A DNA stretch of 9,364 bases, taken from Planctomycetales bacterium. Its GTDB lineage: Bacteria > Planctomycetota > Phycisphaerae > SM23-33. Of the stretch, positions 1 to 7,400 are shown piece after piece. Under the pieces are notes generated by a model. That model was not told the origin of the DNA. It did no database searches and saw nothing but the letters and a program-made list of their open reading frames with translations. The stretch covers positions 1 through 9,364 of the forward strand of contig DAOVFI010000074.1 in assembly GCA_030673005.1 (NCBI GenBank). The letters are read 5' to 3'. Each line of letters opens with the position of its first letter. Position 1 is the stretch's first letter. Position numbers and translations under genes: made by a program.

Positions 1-387
1 GATTTTACCGTTCACGAAATAATCGAAGATTACCGGCGCTTCGGATTTCGGCAGGTTTGAGACGGCCCACTCGACCCAGGCGCCGCCGGCCTCGGCGCGA
101 ATTTCCCAGATGCCTTTTTTGTCCGGGACGGTCCAGGCGAATGCGCCGCTCTTTTCGGCCTGGCGTACCTTATCGACAAACCAGACGCACTTTTCATATC
201 CCTGTACGCTGAAGGTTATCCTGTCGCCGGACCTTACCAGGTACATCCTGTCTTTCGGACCGGTCTTGTTTTGGGGATTGCCGCCGGTTGAGGAGTAATC
301 CTTTATCACAGGCGCCGCTGAAGCAAGCCCGCCAATAAACAGTACAATCGCACACGCCAACGCCATTGTCCTGACTTTCGCATTCAT
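1..387 (-). CDS. Secreted protein of unknown function, N-terminal part only (3' end off window)
   Basis: The minus strand is open from an ATG at 387 to the left edge, giving 129 residues with no stop; the C-terminus is missing. Residues 1-24 are a textbook Sec signal peptide: basic start (MNAKVRT), hydrophobic core (ALACAIVLFIGGL) and a signal peptidase I site ASA before AP. The mature part is rich in alternating beta-strand patterns with spaced aromatics (SGDRITFSVQG, CVWFVDK, AFAWTVP, GIWEIRAEA, WVEWAVSN), which suggests an Ig/PKD-like beta-sandwich, followed by APVIFDYFVNGKI that may open a second domain. An in-frame ATG at 396 (adding MKK) is possible. I chose 387 because GGAGAG lies 9 bases before it, while the same motif abuts the 396 start. 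A promoter lies just upstream, so this is a separate transcription unit from the secretin pair. The protein probably acts in the periplasm, on the surface or outside the cell. No family was recognised and no function is assigned. Confidence 0.82.
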   Translation of the reverse strand, partial: MNAKVRTMALACAIVLFIGGLASAAPVIKDYSSTGGNPQNKTGPKDRMYLVRSGDRITFSVQGYEKCVWFVDKVRQAEKSGAFAWTVPDKKGIWEIRAEAGGAWVEWAVSNLPKSEAPVIFDYFVNGKI

Positions 388-439
388 TTTCTTCATCTCT
401 CCATTTAATTGAAAAAAAGGTAACTGTGCAGGCTTTCAT

Positions 440-468
440 ATTATATCCGCCCTGTGAGGTTTTGTCGG
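440..468 (-). promoter_or_regulatory. Sigma-70-like promoter for the secreted-protein gene
   Basis: Read on the minus strand, a perfect -10 hexamer TATAAT (445-440) is preceded, with the optimal 17-base spacer, by CCGACA (468-463), which matches 4 of 6 positions of the TTGACA -35 consensus. Transcription would start near 433 and leave a leader of about 45 bases before the ATG at 387, with GGAGAG as ribosome binding site. It points at the partial secreted gene and away from the lipoprotein gene. This is a match by eye and has no experimental support. Confidence 0.6.
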
Positions 469-488
469 TCCCGAAAAGACTTCACAGG
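451..488. promoter_or_regulatory. Dyad CCTGTGA-N24-TCACAGG overlapping the promoter (candidate operator)
   Basis: A perfect 7-bp inverted repeat, CCTGTGA (451-457) and TCACAGG (482-488), has half-site centres 31 bp apart, about three helical turns. One arm lies in the -35/-10 spacer and the other just upstream of the -35 box, a placement suited to repression or activation. It could instead be a chance palindrome or part of a small hairpin cluster, since GTCCC-GCCA-GGGAC follows at 488-501. No known regulator is assigned. Confidence 0.3.
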
Positions 489-530
489 TCCCGCCAGGGA
501 CGCCTGGGGCGGATGAAGGTGATAAAAAAT

Positions 531-660
531 GAATGTTGAATAATGAACGGGGAATTTCGAATTATGAAGTCAAAAAAGAACCTTTTCGCAAAATCTGTTC
601 ACTTCGACATTCGACACCTGCCTGCCGGCAGACAGGTTCATTGTTCAATATTCAACATTC
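531..660. repeat. 130-bp dispersed-type repeat with terminal inverted repeats
   Basis: The stretch is bounded by perfect 11-bp inverted repeats, GAATGTTGAAT (531-541) and ATTCAACATTC (650-660); AATGAAC (542-548) also pairs with GTTCATT (636-642). It contains a near-perfect 20-bp palindrome at 617-636 centred on GCCGGC (one arm CCTGCCTGCC, the other GGCAGACAGG). It is much more AT-rich than the neighbouring genes and codes for nothing convincing. Repeats built of such TTCAATATTCAACATTC-like words are, as I recall, frequent between genes in planctomycetes and other environmental bacteria. It may be a non-autonomous mobile repeat. No clear target duplication was seen. Its position after the lipoprotein stop could also slow transcription, but no T-run follows a hairpin, so I do not call it a terminator. 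Confidence 0.6.
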
Positions 661-730
661 TCTTTTTTTCTGCATCCTTGCAAAACGCTTTTCAGGCTTC
701 TGCAAACGGTTGAAGTGTTTCCTTTTTCCT

Positions 731-1393
731 TTATCGCGTGCTGAGGGGTATGGCGGTCGGGTCGGAGCTGACGGGTCTGCCTTTCAGGGGCGTGTATCGG
801 ACCAGCAGCGTTACCGCCGAGGCCGTCGGCGGCGCATTGCCCCACGGCAGCCTCATCGCGTATCCCCATCCCATCATCCTGCGTATCCTGTGCGCCTTCA
901 ATTCCTCACTGCTGAAACGCCACGAGCGGAACGGTTTGGCCGAGGGCAGGTCTTTGACGCCGATGACGCCTTCGTAGAGGACGAATTCCAGCGAGCCGCG
1001 GACGGTAACGGGCAGGCCTTGAGAATAGCGGAAGAAGTGGACGCACACCTCCAGTCCGTCGGCGCCGGGCCGTCCGTCCCAGTTGACGGGACTTGGGGAG
1101 ATCAAAGGTATTATTCTATCCACTTCATCGACCGGCGGCGGCGGCGTGGAAGAGACCTTTTGGGTTCCGCCCGTACACCCGCCCAGCATCGCAGTCGATA
1201 TCGCCGCGACAGTCAACAGGAACCTCTGAAAAGCCGTGGCACGGGCGTCTCGCCCGTGCGTCTCACGACCGTCTCGGTCGTGAAAAGCCCGAATTTGCAG
1301 GGCCGGGACGGCCCTGAGACACATGGGCAGGACGCCCATGCCACGAACATGCCGGTTTTTCAGATGCCCCAAGAGTGTCCGTATGCGGATCAT
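731..1393 (-). CDS. Lipoprotein encoded directly after the secretin, candidate secretin partner
   Basis: This is a 220-codon frame ending in TAA at 731. Its ATG (1393-1391) overlaps the secretin TGA (1392-1390) as ATGA, the usual sign of translational coupling; GGAGG lies 13 bases upstream. Residues 54-73 form the hydrophobic core and lipobox of a lipoprotein signal (FLLTVAAISTAMLGGC), so the mature protein should start at Cys73 and be lipid-anchored. After a short Ser/Pro linker, the roughly 148-residue mature domain looks beta-rich (GLEVCVHFFRYSQ, GSLEFVLYEG, AVTLLVRYTP) with a central WRFSSEELKAHRIRR segment. No named family was recognised. Residues 17-53 are exactly the translation of an inserted 111-bp palindromic repeat. 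Without it the signal would be a normal basic n-region joined straight to the hydrophobic core. The overlap suggests that it serves the secretin, for example as a pilotin or channel accessory, but this is inferred from position only. The true start could differ if the insertion changed translation. Confidence 0.8.
   Translation of the reverse strand: MIRIRTLLGHLKNRHVRGMGVLPMCLRAVPALQIRAFHDRDGRETHGRDARATAFQRFLLTVAAISTAMLGGCTGGTQKVSSTPPPPVDEVDRIIPLISPSPVNWDGRPGADGLEVCVHFFRYSQGLPVTVRGSLEFVLYEGVIGVKDLPSAKPFRSWRFSSEELKAHRIRRMMGWGYAMRLPWGNAPPTASAVTLLVRYTPLKGRPVSSDPTAIPLSTR
1235..1345. mobile_element. REP/BIME-like palindromic element inside the lipoprotein signal region
   Basis: This is a 111-bp imperfect inverted repeat with 7-bp ends CGTGGCA (1235-1241) and TGCCACG (1339-1345). 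It holds four hairpins: A 1240-1258 (CACGGGCG/CGCCCGTG), B 1263-1283 (TCACGACCG/CGGTCGTGA), C 1299-1315 (AGGGCCG/CGGCCCT) and D 1322-1340 (CATGGGC/GCCCATG). A and B on the plus strand and C and D on the minus strand share a GTCTC/GTCCC/GTCCT loop motif. The left half (1235-1283) and the complemented right half (1345-1297) agree at 38 of 49 positions by my count, around a 13-bp AT-richer centre. Each end reads GTGG followed by a hairpin, like REP units recognised by REP-associated tyrosine transposases. Its minus-strand frame includes HGRDARAT and its plus-strand frame includes HGQDAHAT, words I recall from many PVC-group hypothetical proteins. No transposase gene is in the window. Confidence 0.75.
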
Positions 1394-1411
1394 TTTTTAT
1401 TCGTGTCCTCC
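1390..1411 (-). promoter_or_regulatory. Translational coupling site: ribosome binding site plus ATGA stop/start overlap
   Basis: On the minus strand the secretin gene ends with GGAGG (1411-1407), 13 bases before ATGA (1393-1390), in which the secretin TGA and the lipoprotein ATG share two bases. The spacing is longer than optimal, so initiation probably depends on ribosomes finishing the secretin. The AT-rich run between them (GAATAAAAA) should keep the site unpaired. Confidence 0.55.
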
Positions 1412-4400
1412 GGCCTGGTCTTCGGAGACAGGCGAGGCTGCCGGTCGGGTATCTTCATCGGGATCACGACAGGCCCGCTGCGCGAGTTTGGCTTTGATGT
1501 AGTTATCATATCCTCCAGCCGCCTTATCTCCTGCTGCGTAACACTTCGCAGCGGGTTCAGCAGGCCTCCGAAGGATTCATCCGGCTGGACGCCCTTCATA
1601 TTAAGGCTGCGAATCTGCTCACCGCTGAGCAGTCTTGCATCGACGGGTGTCCGCAGCACGCGGGGCGTCAGGATAATCAGCAGCTCGGTCCGCTCCTTGA
1701 CAATGCGGGTATCCTTGAACAGGTGCCCCAGAATGGGGATGTCGCCGAGGATCGGAATCTTTTCCTCGCGCTTTTCGTCCCTGTTGGTAATCAGCCCGCC
1801 GATGACGATGGTGTGCCCGTCCTGTACCGTGACAGTGGTGTTGGCCGACCGGTTGTTGACGATGATGGAGTTGACGCCTTCGCTGATCTGTACCGAGGAA
1901 CTGCTCAGCGAGGAAATCTCGGGATTGACCTGGAGTTTGACGAATCCGTCGGGATTGATGTGCGGGGTAACGTTGAGGATGATTCCGATCTGTTCGTATT
2001 GAATTGTATTGAGCGTGGTACCCGCTTCGGTGATGCGCGAGGCGGTGATGAAGGGGACTCGCTGACCGATGTTGATTTGCGCTTCCTGGTTGTCGGCGGC
2101 CAGTATCTGCGGGCGGGAGAGGACTTCGAGGCGTCCCTGTGTCTTCAGCGCCCTCAGCAGCAGGTCCAGGTCCCCGCCGGTGAGGCTGAAGGTGAACCCG
2201 GTTGTCCCGGCGCTGATGCCGAACTGGGTCTGTGAACGGGTCCGCTCCTCGCTGCCGGGCTTGCCGAAGTGCGACCACTGCACGCCAAACTCGGTCGTGT
2301 CGTCGAGTGTAACCTCGGCCAGAAGCACCTGAACGAGCACCTGCGGCGGCGGCTGGTCCAGTTCGCGGATCATCGCGGTAACGGTCTTGAAGAAACGCGG
2401 CGAGCCGGAGATCAGCAGCGTATTGGAGGTTTTTTCAGCGACAACGGCCACTTCTCTTGCCAGCAGTTCCTTTGCGGCGCCGACGGCGTCTGCGCCCAGT
2501 GTGGCGACTACTCGCTGGCGTTCCTGGTCGAGAAACTGCTTCAGGGCCGTTTCGATATCGGTGGCCTGGGCGTTTCGGAGGCGATAGACCAGCGTCTGGC
2601 GGTCTTCGGCGGCAGAGGCGTCCAGTTGTCTGATGACCCGCTCGACCAGTTGGACGTATTCCCGCGTCCCGCCGACCAGCAGCGAATTTGTTCGCCGATC
2701 GACGGTAATTGACAGGGCGGTCTGCTCTGCCGAGCCGAACGTGGCGGCGGCGGATGGGTCTTTGCCGGACGGAGCGGTCTTACCCGGCGGCGGTTTCGGC
2801 ATCGTGTACCTTGCCGCCTGGCGGGTGGTGTTTGCCTGCTCGAGCCGGAACAGTTCGGTCAGCACGCGGGCCATCTGCGTCGCGTCGGCGTTGGTCAGCG
2901 TGAAGACGCGGATCTCGGCTATTCGCGGGTCGGTGTTGTCCAGCGCGGCGATCAGGCGCGCCAGCATCGGCATCGTCTCGACCGGGGCCTGCACCAGCAT
3001 CGAGTTTGTCCGCGGAACGGCGGTGATCATCACGCCCTGTTTGACGGCCGACGCCATCAGTTTCCTGCCTTCGGGCGTCTGAGAAATGAACCTCAGCAGC
3101 GTGGCGCGGTTGGCCGATACCGTGGCCATCGGCTTTGGCTTGCTGGTCAGGGCCTCGGTGAGGATCGTCGCCAGTTGCGCCGCGTCGGCGTGGCGAAGCG
3201 TGAATATCCGGATTTCCGTTACGTCGGTAACGGCGGCGGTGTCGAGTTTCTCGACCAGGCCGGCGATCTTCTGCATATCGGCCTTGGCGGCTGCGACGAG
3301 GATGGTGTTGGAGCGTTCATCAACGGTTATTGTAACGCCGGCGGCGCCGCCGGTGGGTTTCTGGTCCTCGTACAACTGCTTGAGCGTATCGGCCAGTTGC
3401 GTCGCGTCGGCCTTTGCGATCGGGAAAGCCCGCACGACCTGCCCCGCCGCCGGCGCCGGCTTATCCAGCCGGGAAATCAGGCTCTCGGCGATTACCAGTT
3501 CGTCCCTTGCAGCGCCGATAATCAGGGCGTTGATTTTAGGGTCGGCGATTATCGTTACCGCCGATGCCCCGCGCCCCGCACCCGCGCGCCGACTGAACAG
3601 TTGGTCCAGCGTGGGCTGCAGCGCCGTGGCCGAGGCCTCCTTCAGGTAGAAGACGCGGAAGTCGTAAGTCGGAGCGACTTCGGCCACGTCCAGTTTCGCC
3701 ACCAGCGCGTCCATCTCGGCTGCGCTTTCCCTGCCGGCGGCGACCAGCAGGGCGTTTGTCCGTTCGTCGGGAATGATGACCACCGGAAGCGATCTCGCCT
3801 GGCCGCCGGTGGCGGCCTCGGCTGTGCGTTTGCGGTCGAACATCTGCTGGAGCGTCGGGCCCAGACGCGCCGCGTCGGCGTGCTTGAGGATATAGACCTT
3901 GACCGCCCCGGCCAGACCCCAGCCTTCCTTCGTGTCGATCCTTCGCAGGATCTGATCGATGACCGCGAAGTTCTCACGACTGGCAGAGACGATCAGCACG
4001 TTTGTGCGGATGTCCGAGGCTATCGAGACTTTCTCGCGGGCGCGGGCGACGGCGTTGTCGCGTGCGCCCACCAGGCCCGGCTTGTACAGACCCTTCTGAA
4101 CCAGCGCGTCCAGCATCCCGGCGACGCGCTGGACATCGGCGTTTTTGAGTTGGTATATCCGCACAACGCCGGTTTCGGTCGGCGGGGAGACGTCCACCTT
4201 GCTCAGCAGCGAGCGGATCAGTTCCAGGTTTTCCTTGCTGGCCGAGATAACCAGCGCGTTTCCAAGCGCGTCGGCGGCGACGGAAACGGCGTCCTGCGGG
4301 GCGGGCTGCTGGCCCGGCAGTGTCATCGCCTTGAGCCGGTCGGCGAAGACGCGCTGGATCATCGGTCCGACCGAACCGGCGTCGTTGTGCTTCATCGGGA

Positions 4401-7400
4401 TGACCGCCAGTTCGACGGCCGGGCTGACGGGCATGGCGTCCAGTTTCGCTATCAGCGACGCGATGATCCGGCTGTCGTCCTGATTCGCCGCCACCATCAG
4501 GATGTTGGTCCGCAGGTCCGGGACGATCACGGGCTTCTGCCGCCGCAGTTCCGGGGTGCGAGCGGCCTGGTATCGCTGGTTGAACAGGTTGTCGAGGGTC
4601 GTGCTCAGCGTGCCGGCGTTGGCGTGTTTGAGCGGGACCATCTGTATCTTCCCGCTCAGCGCCGGTGCGGCTGAATCCAGCTGCTTCGCCAGGTCCGCCA
4701 CCAGTCTGAAACCTTCCGCCGAGCCGCCGACGATGAGGTAATTGCTGCGCTGGTCGGCGACGATGATCATCCGCAGGGCCTCGGCGTCCTTGACGCCAAG
4801 GGACTGCTGTCGCTGCACGCGGGCGTCCATCATCTGCTGGAGGGTCGTCGCCAGCGAGGCTGCGTCGGCGTTGAGAAGCCCCAGCAGGCGGATGTCGCGG
4901 AGCTCGACGGGCAACTTCCTGTCCAGTTTCGCCAGGAGCGAATCGATCATGGCGAAGGTCTTGTCCGAGGAGGCCACCACCAGCGAGTTGGTACGGGAAT
5001 CGACGGTGATTGTGGGCCTGTCTTCAGGCCGGATAAGGTTGGCGTTGGGTCCGGTGTAGAGTCCGCCGATGACGGCGGCGGTTCGAGTCGCGTCGGCGTT
5101 CTTGAGCGGATATATCCGCACGATGTTCAGCGCGCCTGCGCCGGGGATGTCCATCGTCTTGACCATCTCGGCGATGACGGGCGCCAGGTCGCTGCGCGCC
5201 GCCACGATGAGAATGTTCGCGGTGGTTTCGGCCTGGACGACCACCGTCGGATGCGACCGTGCGACCTTGCTTTGGACGGGCGTTTTCTTCTCGCTGAGCA
5301 TCCGCAGTTTGGTTACGTACGCCCGTGCGCCCGCCGCTCCCGGCACGCGTGTCGGCTGCTCGGCGAATACGGCGCGAATGAGCGTCGCCAGGCGGGCAGC
5401 GTCGGCGTGGAGAAGTTTGAACAGTTTGACTTCCGTGAACTCGCTGGGCTTCTGGCGGTCAAGGTCATTTACGATCAGCATCGCCAGTGCGACCGTCTGT
5501 TCGGTTCCGGCCAGGACCAGTGTATTGGTCCGCGCGTCGGCGGTAACGTTCAGCACGCTGGTCAGCGCCTCGCCGGTAACGGTGCGGGGCGTGGCCCTTC
5601 CCGCCGTCGGCGTACCGGGCCTGCCGGCGAGTTGCCTGCCCTGCGTGAAGACCTCGCGCAGGAGCGTCATAACGCTGATGGCGTCGGAGTTTTTCAGGCG
5701 GACTATCCGTAGTTTGACGCCCGTGGCGATGGGCATGGTGTCCAGCAGTGCGACTATCTCGCCCATTGCCTTGAGGTTCTCCGGCGTGGAGGAGACTATC
5801 AGGCTGTTGGAGCCGTTCCTGCCGGGCCGGGCCGGGTCGGAGGTTATCTTGATGGGCTTGGACAAATCCAGCGGCGGCAGGTCTTCCATGCCCCTCCGCA
5901 GGCGGAGCAGGCGGACCTGTTCCTGAAGCGCCCTTGCCTCGGGCGTGCGAATCCTGCTGGTGCCGGGTGTCAGAATGTCGGTCAGCACCATCGCCAGGGC
6001 CGGGGCGTCTGCGTTTTTCAGCGGAAAGACCGCGACCTCGGCCGTCTTGAACGGCGGGACGGCGTCGAGAACCTTGATGATCCGCTCGATCTCATCCAGC
6101 ACGGGCGCCTGGGTGGTAACGATGATGGCGTTGGCGCGCTCGTCGGCGGTTACATTGATGGTCTGACCGGGACGGGCCTGCTGGATCGGACGGAGCATCT
6201 GGCGCAGCATCGGGAGTATCTTCGAGGCGCTCGTATTGGTCAGTTGGAACAGGCGGAATTGCGTCTGTCCGGCGATTTTGGCATTGTCCAACTGCTCTAT
6301 CAGCGCCGCGACCTCGTCCATCTTCTCCTTGGTGGCGGTAACAACGACGGCGTTGGTCCCCGACAGCGACACGACCGAAACGACGTCCTCAGGTCGTCCT
6401 CGCCTGGCGGCGGCGCGATACATACTGTTCAGCGCCGCTGCCACACGATTGTTGGCGGCGTTGACCAGCGAGAAGACCTTCACCATGCGTTTGGCGCCGG
6501 CGGCGGCCTCGTCCATAGCGGCGACGATCTTCTGAATGGCGTCCCAATCCTGGTCCGAGGCGCTGATCAGCAGCGCTCGCTGCCGGCTCAACACGGTTGC
6601 CTGGGGACTGCCGCCGGGGTTTGCCCTGCCGGGGTTGCCTCCGCGCCGAGACGGGTTGCGGCGCGGCGCAGCACGAGCGCCTGGCCCGTTACCGTAAATC
6701 TGCTGAATCGCCTTCAGCACGTCTTCGGGGTCGGCGTTCTTCAACTGGATGAGGCGCAGGTTCGCCCTGGCGGGGTTCATCTGGTCGATCTGTTTGACCA
6801 TCTGCGCGACTGTCTTGTATTGGGCCTCCGAGGCGACGATGACAAGCGCGTTTGCCCGCTCGTCGGCGGAGATCGCCACCGGCTCGACGGTCTTGCCCGC
6901 CCGGCGGGCCTGACTGGCGGACTGGCGGAACAGACCGGAGACCATCTGCGCCACGGACGCTGCGTCGGCGTTGGTAAGCGGCAGGATGTGCACCGCCGGC
7001 GCCGCCTCCACCGCCGCCTGGTCCAACTGCCTCGCCATCGCCATCAGCACGTCCAGGTCGGCCTTCTTGCCCGACATCACCAGTGCGTTGCTGGATGCGT
7101 CGGCGGAGATCTTCGGACCTTCGACGGCGGCTGCACCCCGCCTGCCTCGACCGGGCGACCGCTTGGCGGCGACCTGCGAGAGGACCTTCGCAAGGTCGGT
7201 CGCCTTGGCGTTGACGAGGATCATGAACTCGATCCGGCGTCCGCCGGTCGTGGTCGAATCCAGCTGCTTGACCAGCGACCGGATTTTCTCGAGGTTCTTT
7301 TCGGAGGCCGACACTATCAGCGAGTTGGTGGCCGTTTCGGCCGTTACGGTTACCAGGTCCGACGGTCTGACCCGCCGGCCTCGCTGGGGCGCGAATGCCC

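Noticed and set aside
194..439. Minus-strand 81-codon frame and the plus-strand 62-codon frame at 110-298
   Set aside because: Both overlap the partial secreted-protein gene, whose frame has a signal peptide, ribosome binding site and promoter; these do not.
617..636. Near-palindrome at 617-636 as a rho-independent terminator
   Set aside because: No T-run follows the hairpin on either strand; it fits better as the core of the dispersed repeat.
533..2002. Plus-strand open frame of 489 codons from the AT-rich repeat into the secretin 3' end
   Set aside because: It crosses two non-coding repeats and runs antisense to both the lipoprotein and the pore domain; no coherent protein features.
1619..2278. 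Minus-strand 219-codon frame overlapping the secretin pore domain in another frame
   Set aside because: The pore domain frame carries all family motifs; the alternative frame is a His/Arg/Gln-rich shadow.
3175..4674. Plus-strand open frame of 499 codons opposite the secretin gene
   Set aside because: It is antisense to clearly conserved N-domain repeats, its translation is Arg/Gly/Asp-rich and without domains, and such shadow frames are common opposite GC-rich genes.
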